From: Actinomycetota bacterium
GTDB taxonomy: Bacteria; Actinomycetota; Aquicultoria; Aquicultorales; Aquicultoraceae
Length of the DNA stretch: 17,932 nucleotides
Assembly (NCBI GenBank): GCA_030017355.1
Contig: JASEIR010000023.1
Coordinates: 1-17,932 of the forward strand
Reading direction: 5' to 3'
Positions 1 through 7,960 of this stretch are shown piece by piece. The translations under genes and the position numbers were made by a program. The notes under the pieces were generated by a model that saw only the letters and a program-made list of their open reading frames with translations, did no database searches and had not been told where the DNA came from. Within the stretch, counting starts at the first letter, position 1. Each line of letters begins with the position of its first letter.

Positions 1-50
1 GGAGATTGCCACGGCACTTTCAGTGCCTCGCAACAGGCTCTGGCAATCTC
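1..50. repeat. Palindromic intergenic repeat, left end
   Basis: The outer arms at 2-11 (GAGATTGCCA) and 41-50 (TGGCAATCTC) are perfect 10-bp reverse complements. Inside lies a second hairpin, GGCAC at 13-17 pairing with GTGCC at 23-27, flanked by TTGC at 6-9 and GCAA at 30-33. A related unit lies near the right end at 17831-17870. It resembles the dispersed GAGATTGCCACG...CTCGCAATGA intergenic repeats that I recall from many environmental bacterial genomes. No coding capacity is evident. Whether it is a REP/MITE-like element is inference. Confidence 0.75.
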
Positions 51-80
51 AAATAAAGAGCAGACCGGAGACGGAGGACG
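41..80. repeat. Inverted-repeat partner of 17801-17840
   Basis: Read as the reverse complement, 17801-17840 matches this stretch at about 35 of 40 positions. The first 24 bases (41-64) match perfectly. The copies therefore face each other across nearly the whole window. The segment includes GACCGGAGACG at 63-73, which also occurs reverse-complemented at 17891-17901. It sits about 100 bases upstream of ftsY. I see no clear promoter between the repeat and ftsY. Confidence 0.8.
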
Positions 81-184
81 GACTGAAAACAAACATGTAA
101 TCGGCGGTATTTCGGATTTTATGTTATTATTAAACCCGTATACGGAAAAGTGTAGGAGAATACTAAACAAAGGTGATTAAGGAG

Positions 185-1258
185 ATGCGCTGGTTTAGAG
201 GATTTAGAGATTCCGAATACGATAACGATAAGGAAACGAATGAAGAAAAAGATGTTGAAGCTGGGGAAAATGATAGCGCAAAAGCAGAAGACGATGAAAG
301 GGCAAGGGAAACAGAGTACATAGATCAAAAAATACAAGAGGGAAAAGGAACATCTTGGTTTGAGAGGTTGAAAAAAGGCCTTTTAAAGAGCCGTGAAAAT
401 ATCGTTGGACAGATAAGCAGTCTTCTATCAATTAGAAAAATTGATGAGGAGCTATGGGATGACATCGAGGCTATACTTATACAAGCTGATATAGGTATAC
501 AATCCACGATGCGCATTATTGATAATCTTAAAGATCGAGTTGCCATGCAGAAGATAAACGAGTCAGAACAGGTTATTGAGCTTTTAAAAGAAGAACTTGT
601 TGATATATTGAGGTTTGAATCGCCCCAGACTCTACACGATACAACAGCCCGTCGTGTTATCTTGGTTGTGGGAGTTAATGGAACCGGCAAGACAACAACA
701 ATTGCAAAGCTAGCCAGGCGCTATGTTAATGCTGGGAAATCTGTTCTTCTTGCAGCTGCTGATACATTTAGGGCTGCTGCTATAGAGCAACTTGATATAT
801 GGGCAAAAAGATTAAATGTAGATATTATAAAGCATGAAAGGGGTTCTGACCCAGCGGCCGTTGTTTATGATGCAATACACGCTGCAAACGCAAGGAAGAC
901 AGACATTCTTCTTATCGATACCGCTGGTAGGCTGCATACTTACGTAAATCTGATGGAAGAGCTCAAAAAAATCAAGAGGATTGCTGATCGAGAGAAAGGC
1001 AACGCGCAGTTAGAAACCCTTCTTGTTATAGATGCTACAACAGGTCAAAATGGAATTGCCCAAGCTCGTCTGTTTGATGAAGCCCTGAAGGTTGATGGCA
1101 TAATTCTTACAAAACTGGATGGAACAGCGAAAGGCGGCATTGTTCTTGCTATCCAAGACGAGCTAAAGATTCCTGTGAGATATGTAGGTGTAGGTGAAGG
1201 TATGGAAGATCTTCATGAATTCAACCCCAAAGAGTTCGTGGAGGCGCTGGTAGGTTAG
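185..1258 (+). CDS. ftsY: Signal recognition particle receptor FtsY
   Basis: FtsY is the membrane-associated GTPase that docks SRP-ribosome complexes at the Sec translocon. A short, very acidic N-terminal A region (about residues 5-50, rich in D and E) precedes the helical N domain and the GTPase G domain. Visible motifs are the P-loop GVNGTGKTTT near residue 161, DTAGR near 245, TKLDGTAKGG near 309 and the closing GVGEGMEDL. The 357-residue length suits a short-A-domain FtsY. I chose the ATG at 185 because AAGGTGATT at 170-178 matches the 16S anti-SD with a 6-base gap. A GTG at 173 in the same frame, four codons longer, has AGGAG 14 bases upstream and remains possible. The gene converges on smc, whereas ftsY usually follows smc in the same direction. 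Identification is very secure. Confidence 0.97.
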   Translation: MRWFRGFRDSEYDNDKETNEEKDVEAGENDSAKAEDDERARETEYIDQKIQEGKGTSWFERLKKGLLKSRENIVGQISSLLSIRKIDEELWDDIEAILIQADIGIQSTMRIIDNLKDRVAMQKINESEQVIELLKEELVDILRFESPQTLHDTTARRVILVVGVNGTGKTTTIAKLARRYVNAGKSVLLAAADTFRAAAIEQLDIWAKRLNVDIIKHERGSDPAAVVYDAIHAANARKTDILLIDTAGRLHTYVNLMEELKKIKRIADREKGNAQLETLLVIDATTGQNGIAQARLFDEALKVDGIILTKLDGTAKGGIVLAIQDELKIPVRYVGVGEGMEDLHEFNPKEFVEALVG

Positions 1259-1276
1259 TAACGACTAACTCATAAA

Positions 1277-1310
1277 GCTACCTTACTCTTACTGCTACCT
1301 CACTCCTACC
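1277..1310. repeat. 17-bp tandem duplication at the smc 3' end
   Basis: Two adjoining 17-base units, GCTACCTTACTCTTACT (1277-1293) and GCTACCTCACTCCTACC (1294-1310), agree at 14 of 17 positions. The smc stop codon (1295-1297) lies in the right-hand unit. The other copy lies just beyond the gene in the convergent ftsY/smc gap. It looks like a slippage or junction duplication; no function is evident. Confidence 0.7.
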
Positions 1311-4300
1311 GTTACTTCGCTAAACTTTTGCGAAATAAGGCGTGAAACACCATCTGCTTGCATCGAGACGCCATAAAGCGAATCAGCCATTTCCATTGTT
1401 CGCCGCTGATGCGTAATAATTAAAACCTGGCTATCTTGTTTAATTTTATTTAAAAGAGCGGTAAATCTCTTAAGATTAATATCGTCAAGAGCAGCCTCAA
1501 CCTCATCAAGTATGTAAAATGGGCTTGGTCTTGTTTGGTATAAGGCAAAAGATAAAGCTATTGCAACAAGTGATTTTTCCCCACCTGAGAGAAGAGAAAG
1601 TCTTTGTAATTTCTTGCCACTAGGTTGAGCAATTATATCTATTCCACTGTTTTGAACATCGTCTGGGTCGGTAAGTATTAACTCTGCTTGGCCTCCTGGG
1701 AAAAGCGATTCAAAAACAGCTTGGAAATTTTCGTTTACTTTCTCAAAGGTTTCAATAAAACGGGTTCTCATCTTTTGCTCAATAGCGCTTATGATTTTTA
1801 CAAGAGCACGCTTACTTTTCTGCAAATCTTCAATTTGTTCCATGAAGAATCTATATCTTTCTTCAAGTTGCGCATATTCATCTACAGCTATTGGATTTAT
1901 TGGGCCAAGCATAGCAATACGTCTTCTAAGATTCGAAGCTTCGTTTTCTGCTTGCTCTCTATCTATCCCAAGCTCGTACTCAAGTGCTTTCTCAAGCGGA
2001 ACATTATATTCATCAACTATCTTTTGAACAGCAGCCGTCACTTTTAATTCAAGTTGGGCTTTAGTTACATCAGCTTCATGTATCTCTTTTATAATTGCTT
2101 CGATTTGGTCATTTAGCCTGTTTATATCAGACTGACTTTGCCTTAAGGCTTGTCTAATATCTTCAAGCGTACCTTCTTCAAATGAGGTCATCTCACTAAT
2201 CTGATCATGTCTAAATGAGACAGCGACTAAAATCTGCTCATAGGCTGCCTTCAGAGGTGCTATTCGCGATTGCATATTGATTAGATAGTTAAGAAAATCA
2301 TTTTCTCGTTCTACCTCTTGTTCAAAGTTTTCTAGCTCTTTTATTATGCTTGTAACCCTTCTAGAATTATGAGATATTCTTTCCTCAAGAGAATCAATTC
2401 CTGCCTTTAACTTTCCAAGGTCTACTTTTAATTTTGATTCTTCTTCAAGAGAAGCATCTCTTGATCTCATCATCTCATCTAGGTCAAATTGCATAGAGAA
2501 GAGCTTTTCTTTTTGAACTTTATGTTCTTGCTTAACCTTAAGGATATCTTCACTTCCCCGCTTAATTGTGGCTTCGAGATTATTTAACTCTTTAAGAAGC
2601 GCTTCTTCTTGCAAAACATATTTATTAAGTTCGGGCTCCATATCTTCCAGTGACTGCTTAAGATTTGACTGCTCCAGCTTCTTTGACTGCAGCTTTGACC
2701 AGCTCTCGTTTTTCTTTGCCTCAAACTTCTCAATGCGTCTTGTAATCTCGTTTTGGTCTTTGATTTCTTTCTCTATTTTTGCTTCAAGTCTGGATAAAGA
2801 ATCTACTAGTTCCTTTAGTTCGCGCTGGTAACCAAGTATTCCTACAGCCTCGCTTGCTGCCCCAAGTATTACTTTGCCGTTTGGCAAGATAATCTCCCCA
2901 TCAACCGTAGCAATAATCTCGTTATCAGTTTTCTCTGATAGGGTAAGGGCTGTGCTAAAGTCAGATACTATATAGACATGGCTTAAGAGGGCGCTAACTG
3001 CATATTTGAATTCTTCAGGATATGTTATTACATCAAGAGCCCATGTTGCCATAGATAGATTTTTATTTGGCAGCCTAAATTTTGCTCTATCGTTTGCTAT
3101 AAGAGAGGTTAAGCCAAGCTGCATGTTGTTTATTTCTTTTACAAGGTCTTTAAAGCTGCTTGAGCTATTTAAAACTAGGCAAAAGATATCTCCGCCAAGA
3201 ACTGCTTCTATGGCACGCTCGTATTCAGGCCGAACTTCTATTGCATCTTTAATTAGCCCAATTACGTCTGGTTCCTCGATAACTCTAGAAGAGCTGGTAA
3301 TATCATCTGTTGTTGGTAGCGAGTCTATTACATCCTCTAAGGCTTTTATTCTTGCTTTTACAGCAGCATATTCTTGCCTTAGTTCATTTTCATTGTTTTT
3401 CTTCTCACTAAGTTCTTTAGCTAACTGCTCAAGGACTATAGTTAGCTCGGAGATTTGAAACTCAATTCTTGCAAGCTCGATACCAATTAATTCAAAGTTT
3501 TGCTTTTTTGATTCAATGCGGTGTTGCAGATCAACTTTTCTTTTTGCAAGTTCACCCAGTTCGTTTTTTAGAAAGCTCAATTTGTTTTCTGCTGTTTGGA
3601 CTAATAATTGCAGCTCGCCGATTTTTATCTGGTAATCTTCTGATACCTTGCTTTCGGCTTGAACTTTTGAACGAAGATCGCTTATCTTTTTTTCTATATC
3701 TTGCCTCTTTTGATGAACTTCTGAAATCTTTCTTTCTAGCTCTACCGATGCTTTTACGTTCTTATCAACTTCAGCTATAAGATTGCCTTTTTCACGCTCA
3801 AGCCAGCGTTGTTGATCAATTAAATTATTTTTTCTCTGTTTGGCCTGTTGGATATTATGCCGAATCTCGCCTATCCTTTGCTCAATATTCTTATTCTTTT
3901 CATCAAGTAGGCTAATGCTTGATATTAGCTTTTCCTCTATTGATTGAAGTTTTCTTCTTTTATCGCTTATGTCACCCGAGAAGAAGTTTTTGGTCTCAAA
4001 TTCAAGCTGCAGCTTCTCGTAGTCGGCATGCTTTTTCGACAGCTCGTCCTTTTGAGCTGCTAGATGTTCTCTAAGTTTGCCTTCATGCTCAACAACGTCT
4101 TCCCATTCATTTTGCAGCTCTTTAAGGTCCATTACTGCTATTCCAATTTCAAGGCTTCTAAGTTTATTGCTTAAAGCAATATATTCTTGGGCTTTATTTG
4201 CTTGATTTCTCAATGGTTTTAGCTGGCGATTTATTTCCTGCGATATATCCTTAGCTCTTTGGAGATGTTGCTCCATTGAGTCAAGTTTCTTAAGCGCTCT

Positions 4301-4825
4301 TTCTTTGCGCTTTTTATGCTTCAGGATGCCGGCAGCCTCCTCAATAAGAAGTCGCTTGTCTTCTGGCTTACTACTAAGGATTTCCTCAAGACGACCTTGC
4401 CCTATGATAGAGTAAAGCCCTTTTCCAAGACCAGTGTCAGATAAGAGCTCTTGGATATCTAGAAGTCTACATGGGGAATTGTTTATGTAGTAATCGCTTT
4501 CCCCAGACCGGAAAAGCCTTCTTGTTATTGTTACTTCAGAAAACTCAATTGGCAAAATACCATCTGTGTTGCTTAAACAAAGTGAAACCTCTGCCATACC
4601 AAGCGCAGGTCTTGCAGAGCTTCCTGCAAAAATAACATCTTCCATCGACCCGCTTCGCAAAGAGCGGGCGCTTTGTTCACCCAGCACCCAAATTACAGCA
4701 TCGCAGATATTGCTCTTGCCGCTGCCGTTTGGGCCAACAATTGCTGTAATGCCTTGTTCAAACCGTAGGACTGTTCTTTCCGCGAAAGATTTGAATCCCC
4801 GCAGTGTTAACGATTTCAGCTGCAA
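1295..4825 (-). CDS. smc: Chromosome partition/condensin ATPase SMC
   Basis: SMC is the ATPase core of the bacterial condensin that, with ScpA and ScpB, compacts and segregates the chromosome. At 1176 residues it is full length. The N-terminal head carries the Walker A GPNGSGKSN at 31-39. Two long coiled coils flank a hinge at about 515-665. The C-terminal head carries the signature LSGGEKS near 1078 and Walker B YILDEVEAALDD near 1103. The start is TTG (4823-4825), preceded by an AAGGAAGG Shine-Dalgarno about 6 bases away. The resulting MQLKSLTLRGFKSFA matches the usual SMC N-terminus. It lies 12 bp downstream of rnc, a standard pairing. In the hinge, PNGKVILGA (648-656) replaces the PGGSMTGGA type of sequence, so two of four conserved glycines are changed. 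ScpA and ScpB are not in the window. Confidence 0.98.
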   Translation of the reverse strand: MQLKSLTLRGFKSFAERTVLRFEQGITAIVGPNGSGKSNICDAVIWVLGEQSARSLRSGSMEDVIFAGSSARPALGMAEVSLCLSNTDGILPIEFSEVTITRRLFRSGESDYYINNSPCRLLDIQELLSDTGLGKGLYSIIGQGRLEEILSSKPEDKRLLIEEAAGILKHKKRKERALKKLDSMEQHLQRAKDISQEINRQLKPLRNQANKAQEYIALSNKLRSLEIGIAVMDLKELQNEWEDVVEHEGKLREHLAAQKDELSKKHADYEKLQLEFETKNFFSGDISDKRRKLQSIEEKLISSISLLDEKNKNIEQRIGEIRHNIQQAKQRKNNLIDQQRWLEREKGNLIAEVDKNVKASVELERKISEVHQKRQDIEKKISDLRSKVQAESKVSEDYQIKIGELQLLVQTAENKLSFLKNELGELAKRKVDLQHRIESKKQNFELIGIELARIEFQISELTIVLEQLAKELSEKKNNENELRQEYAAVKARIKALEDVIDSLPTTDDITSSSRVIEEPDVIGLIKDAIEVRPEYERAIEAVLGGDIFCLVLNSSSSFKDLVKEINNMQLGLTSLIANDRAKFRLPNKNLSMATWALDVITYPEEFKYAVSALLSHVYIVSDFSTALTLSEKTDNEIIATVDGEIILPNGKVILGAASEAVGILGYQRELKELVDSLSRLEAKIEKEIKDQNEITRRIEKFEAKKNESWSKLQSKKLEQSNLKQSLEDMEPELNKYVLQEEALLKELNNLEATIKRGSEDILKVKQEHKVQKEKLFSMQFDLDEMMRSRDASLEEESKLKVDLGKLKAGIDSLEERISHNSRRVTSIIKELENFEQEVERENDFLNYLINMQSRIAPLKAAYEQILVAVSFRHDQISEMTSFEEGTLEDIRQALRQSQSDINRLNDQIEAIIKEIHEADVTKAQLELKVTAAVQKIVDEYNVPLEKALEYELGIDREQAENEASNLRRRIAMLGPINPIAVDEYAQLEERYRFFMEQIEDLQKSKRALVKIISAIEQKMRTRFIETFEKVNENFQAVFESLFPGGQAELILTDPDDVQNSGIDIIAQPSGKKLQRLSLLSGGEKSLVAIALSFALYQTRPSPFYILDEVEAALDDINLKRFTALLNKIKQDSQVLIITHQRRTMEMADSLYGVSMQADGVSRLISQKFSEVTVGVR

Positions 4826-4837
4826 CTTTTTCCTTCC

Positions 4838-5533
4838 TTACTTAGCCTGAAACTTTCTTATAGCTTCTCGTGCTGCTTCCTGCTCGGCCTTCTTTTTGCT
4901 CTTTCCGACACCTTGACCCCAAACCTTATCGTTTATAAAAACCTTAACAACAAAAGTTCTATCATGTATAGGGCCAAATTCTTCGACAGTCCTATATTTA
5001 GGTATGGTTCCATATTCTGCCATAATAATTTCTTGGAGTCTTGTTTTGGGATCGCCAAACTCTCCAAGCGATGCTCTTTCATTAACTAATTCTTCAAAGT
5101 TCTTTAGGATAAAACCTCTTGCAACGTCCATCCCTTGGTCGATATAAATTGCTCCAATTATTGCTTCTAGAGCGTCCCCTAGTATCGATACACGTGTTCT
5201 ACCGCCTGTTTGCTCAGCTCCCTTGCCCATTAAAAGGACATCACCAACATGGAGATTCTTTGCTATCTCAGCCAAGAAATTTGCGTTAACGATATTTGCT
5301 CTTAGCTTTGCTAAATCGCCTTCGCTTAAATTAGGGAACTTATAAAAAATATATTCGGTTACCACCAGGTTTAGAACTGAATCTCCTAAAAATTCCAGTT
5401 TTTCATTGGTTTCTGAAAGACCTTTTTCAAAACTATAAGACCTGTGAAGTAGCGCCTGGTAAAGTAAATTTTTATTTTTAAACTTTAAACCAAGATAGTC
5501 CTCTGCTTTTTCAACATTTTCAGGTAACGACAT
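4838..5533 (-). CDS. rnc: Ribonuclease III
   Basis: RNase III is a double-stranded-RNA endonuclease that processes rRNA precursors and structured mRNAs. The 231 residues hold the nuclease domain followed by a double-stranded-RNA-binding domain (about 160-230, ending GKSKKKAEQEAAREAIRKF). The signature NEKLEFLGDSVL is at 43-54. E47, D51, D120 and E123 correspond, six positions shifted, to the E. coli metal-binding residues E41, D45, D114 and E117. The start is ATG with GAGGAA 6 bases upstream. That Shine-Dalgarno lies in a duplicated copy of the fabF tail. It belongs to the usual acpP-fabF-rnc-smc series and is probably cotranscribed with it. Confidence 0.98.
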   Translation of the reverse strand: MSLPENVEKAEDYLGLKFKNKNLLYQALLHRSYSFEKGLSETNEKLEFLGDSVLNLVVTEYIFYKFPNLSEGDLAKLRANIVNANFLAEIAKNLHVGDVLLMGKGAEQTGGRTRVSILGDALEAIIGAIYIDQGMDVARGFILKNFEELVNERASLGEFGDPKTRLQEIIMAEYGTIPKYRTVEEFGPIHDRTFVVKVFINDKVWGQGVGKSKKKAEQEAAREAIRKFQAK

Positions 5534-5535
5534 TC

Positions 5536-5589
5536 ACTATTCCTCAAATCTTTTGATCAATAACTATCCCTCAAATCTTTTAATCAGTA
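5536..5589. repeat. 27-bp tandem duplication of the fabF tail
   Basis: Units 5536-5562 and 5563-5589 adjoin and agree at 24 of 27 positions. The 5563-5589 unit encodes the last codons of fabF (ILIKRFEG and stop). The 5536-5562 unit lies after the stop and, in the same frame, would read LLIKRFEE followed by a stop. The duplicate contributes the GAGGAA Shine-Dalgarno of rnc. The period is a multiple of three. The sequence shows the duplication directly; that the rnc ribosome-binding site arose from it is inference. Confidence 0.85.
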
Positions 5590-6805
5590 TGGTTGCGTTG
5601 TGACCTCCAAAGCCAAATGAGTTAGAGAGCGCAAATTTTATATCCCTAGCAACCGCCTTATTGGGAACATAGTTAAGATCACACTCAGGGTCTGGTTTTT
5701 CAAGATTTATTGTGGGAGGTATGACTCCATTATACACAGCAAGAGCAGTTGCAATAAGCTCGATTGCTCCTGCAGCTCCTAGTAAATGACCTGTCATTGA
5801 TTTGGTAGAGCTGACAAGCATCTCATATGCATGATCGCCAAACAAATTTTTTATTGCTTTTGTCTCAGCTATATCGCCAATTTTAGTTGACGTTCCGTGC
5901 GCATTAATATAATCTATGTTTTCTTTGTTTATACCTGCCTCATTAATTGCCATTTCCATAGCTCTCATTGCACCTGAACCGGTTGGGTCCGGCTGTGTTA
6001 TATGGAATGCATCAGCTGTCACTCCGTATCCAATGATTTCAGCATAAATTCTAGCACCTCGAGAAAGCGCAAAGTTAAGTTCTTCAATAATAATTATTCC
6101 TGCACCCTCGCCCATTACAAAACCGTCTCTTTCGATATCAAAAGGCCTGCTAGCTTTCTCTGGCTCATGGTTTCTAGTTGACAAGGCTCTTGATGCACAA
6201 AAGGCCGCTACGCCAAGTGGCGTAATTGATGCCTCAGACCCACCAGTTATCATAACGTCAGCGGCACCTCTTTTTATGGTCTCATACGCCTCTCCAATGG
6301 CATGGTTGCTTGAAGCACATGCAGAAACTGTGCAGTAGTTTGGGCCTTTTGCGCCAAAGAAAATTGAGATTTGACCGGCTGCCAAATCAGTAATCATCAT
6401 GGGGATGCAGAAAGGATTAACTCTTCGAGGGCCTTTCTCAATAAGTATTTGATGCTGTTCTTCCATTGTACCAAGACCGCCAATGCCAGAACCAACAATA
6501 ACGCCTATGGAGTTCTCGTTATCCTTTGTTATCTCAAGATTTGCATTTTTTAGGGCCATAGAGGTTGCTGCAAGTGCCAAATGCTGAAATCTATCCAGTC
6601 TTCTAACGTCCTTTTGATCAAGATAATCTGTAGCATTAAAATCCTTTACCTCACCGGCAATTGTTGACGGATATCCCTCAGCGTTAAAAGAGGTAATTGT
6701 TGATATTCCGGACTTACCGGCTGTAAGAGCCGACCAATAATTGTCAATACCAATTCCAAGCGGATTGACAGTGCCCATTCCGGTAATAACAACTCTCCTA
6801 TGCAT
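5564..6805 (-). CDS. fabF: Beta-ketoacyl-ACP synthase II (FabF)
   Basis: FabF is the elongating condensing enzyme of type II fatty-acid synthesis, adding malonyl-ACP to acyl-ACP with loss of CO2. Its 413 residues form the double thiolase fold. The catalytic Cys163 (VSACASSNHA), His303 (NAHGTSTKIGD) and His340 (KSMTGHLLGAAGA), with Lys335, fall at the same numbers as in E. coli FabF. The C-terminal NSFGFGGHNA glycine loop is present. The start is ATG with a modest GGTGAAGG upstream. A TGA lies in frame just before it, so the start cannot move far. The gene follows acpP, the common order. Its 3' end is tandemly duplicated into the rnc leader. Confidence 0.98.
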   Translation of the reverse strand: MHRRVVITGMGTVNPLGIGIDNYWSALTAGKSGISTITSFNAEGYPSTIAGEVKDFNATDYLDQKDVRRLDRFQHLALAATSMALKNANLEITKDNENSIGVIVGSGIGGLGTMEEQHQILIEKGPRRVNPFCIPMMITDLAAGQISIFFGAKGPNYCTVSACASSNHAIGEAYETIKRGAADVMITGGSEASITPLGVAAFCASRALSTRNHEPEKASRPFDIERDGFVMGEGAGIIIIEELNFALSRGARIYAEIIGYGVTADAFHITQPDPTGSGAMRAMEMAINEAGINKENIDYINAHGTSTKIGDIAETKAIKNLFGDHAYEMLVSSTKSMTGHLLGAAGAIELIATALAVYNGVIPPTINLEKPDPECDLNYVPNKAVARDIKFALSNSFGFGGHNATILIKRFEG

Positions 6806-6845
6806 AAGCCTTCACCGGCCTTGCAGCGCTTTTATAGCCAATCAT
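6798..6845 (-). other. Possible 15-codon leader ORF overlapping the fabF start
   Basis: In the 105-bp acpP-fabF gap an ATG at 6843-6845 opens a 15-codon frame (MIGYKSAARPVKAYA). Its stop overlaps the fabF start by 8 bases. An AAGGAG at 6861-6866 lies about 15 bases upstream, which is longer than ideal. It could provide translational coupling into fabF, or it could be chance. I do not recognise the peptide. Confidence 0.25.
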
Positions 6846-6910
6846 TGAGTTTCTAAGTGTCTCCTTATCGACGTCTTGTATTTTTAATATTTACTATATT
6901 GCTTGATAGA

Positions 6911-7150
6911 TCATAATTTTGAATCGATGTACTCCAGTACATCCTCGACCGTACTTATTGATTCAGCATCCTCGTCTGGAATTTCGATATCAAATTCCTC
7001 CTCCATTGCCATGATTAGCTCAACTAGGTCAAGGCTATCGGCTCCTAAATCCTCCACAAAGGATGTCGTTGGCGATATTTCGCTCTCATCTACGCCTAAC
7101 TGCTCAGCTATAATATCTCTTACCTTTGTAAATAATTGCTTATCTGCCAC
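6911..7150 (-). CDS. acpP: Acyl carrier protein
   Basis: AcpP carries growing acyl chains on a phosphopantetheine arm. The 79-residue acidic four-helix protein has the DSL attachment motif in DLGADSLDLVEL, with Ser39 as the modified residue. I chose the GTG at 7150, giving MADKQLFTKVRDI, because the AAGGGGGGTG Shine-Dalgarno at 7157-7166 then sits 6 bases away and the length is typical. An in-frame GTG at 7159 would add three residues but falls inside that purine run. It lies between fabG and fabF as in most fab clusters. The arm would be attached by AcpS, which is not encoded here. Confidence 0.97.
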   Translation of the reverse strand: MADKQLFTKVRDIIAEQLGVDESEISPTTSFVEDLGADSLDLVELIMAMEEEFDIEIPDEDAESISTVEDVLEYIDSKL

Positions 7151-7195
7151 TACAAACACCCCCCTTCCAAAAAACGTAAACTATTATAGTTTAAT

Positions 7196-7936
7196 TTATC
7201 TAATCATTCCGCCGTCGACAACCAGAACTTGACCGGTTATATAACGTGCATCCTCTGAAGCAAGAAAAGATACTGCTGCAGCCACGTCTTCGGGCTCACC
7301 AAAAAAGCCTAATGGTATTAGCTGGCGTGCTTTCTCACGGACATCTTCGCTCAGTGCTTTTGTCATAGCTGTTTCAATGAAGCCTGGTGCAACCGCATTA
7401 ACTCGTACGCCTCTGTTTGCAAATTCCTTAGCTAGGGATTTTGTAACACCTATGACACCTGCCTTAGAGGCAGCATAGTTAACTTGCCCCGCGTTTCCAG
7501 ATATTCCTATAACCGATGCAATATTAATTATTGAACCACTTCTTTGTTTGAGCATAATTTTTGCTACTGCTTGCGTTACATTAAATACCCCCGTAAGATT
7601 GATATCGATTACAGCTCTCCAATCTTCCTCCTTCATTCTAATAAGAAGATTATCTCTCGTAATCCCAGCGTTATTTACAAGGATATCTAATGAGCCAAGC
7701 TCTTTAACCACATTGGCTACCACTTCTTCAATCATAGCCTTATCTGTTACATCAGCTTCGTAGAAAACTGCCCTTTTTCCGAAGTTATTTACTGCTTTAA
7801 TAACTTCCTCTTGAGGATCAGGAGCGCGGTCTATAAAAGCAATATCAGCACCCTCGCTTGCAAGCCTCTTACATATCGAAGCACCAATGCCACGGTTGCC
7901 ACCTGTTACAAACGCTACTTTTCCATCAAATCTCAT
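7196..7936 (-). CDS. fabG: 3-oxoacyl-ACP reductase FabG
   Basis: FabG is the NADPH-dependent reductase of beta-ketoacyl-ACP, the first reduction in each elongation round. Its 246 residues form a classical short-chain dehydrogenase. The cofactor loop is TGGNRGIG (11-18), NNAG is at 88-91, and the catalytic residues are Ser141, Tyr154 and Lys158 (YAASK). It ends in the usual ITGQVLVVDGGM. The start is ATG with an upstream AAGGAG about 12 bases away. It lies between fabD and acpP, which supports FabG rather than another SDR activity. The second loop residue is Gly-Asn rather than the common Ser-Arg type, a tolerated variation. Confidence 0.96.
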   Translation of the reverse strand: MRFDGKVAFVTGGNRGIGASICKRLASEGADIAFIDRAPDPQEEVIKAVNNFGKRAVFYEADVTDKAMIEEVVANVVKELGSLDILVNNAGITRDNLLIRMKEEDWRAVIDINLTGVFNVTQAVAKIMLKQRSGSIINIASVIGISGNAGQVNYAASKAGVIGVTKSLAKEFANRGVRVNAVAPGFIETAMTKALSEDVREKARQLIPLGFFGEPEDVAAAVSFLASEDARYITGQVLVVDGGMIR

Positions 7937-7960
7937 TAAAGTCTCTCACTCCTTATAATC

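Noticed and set aside
1254..1269. GTTAGT-AACG-ACTAAC hairpin after ftsY
   Set aside because: Only six AT-rich pairs and no U-tract; too weak to call a terminator.
3006..3458. 150-codon plus-strand open frame opposite smc
   Set aside because: Antisense to clear SMC hinge and coiled-coil coding, serine-rich low-complexity translation and no family resemblance.
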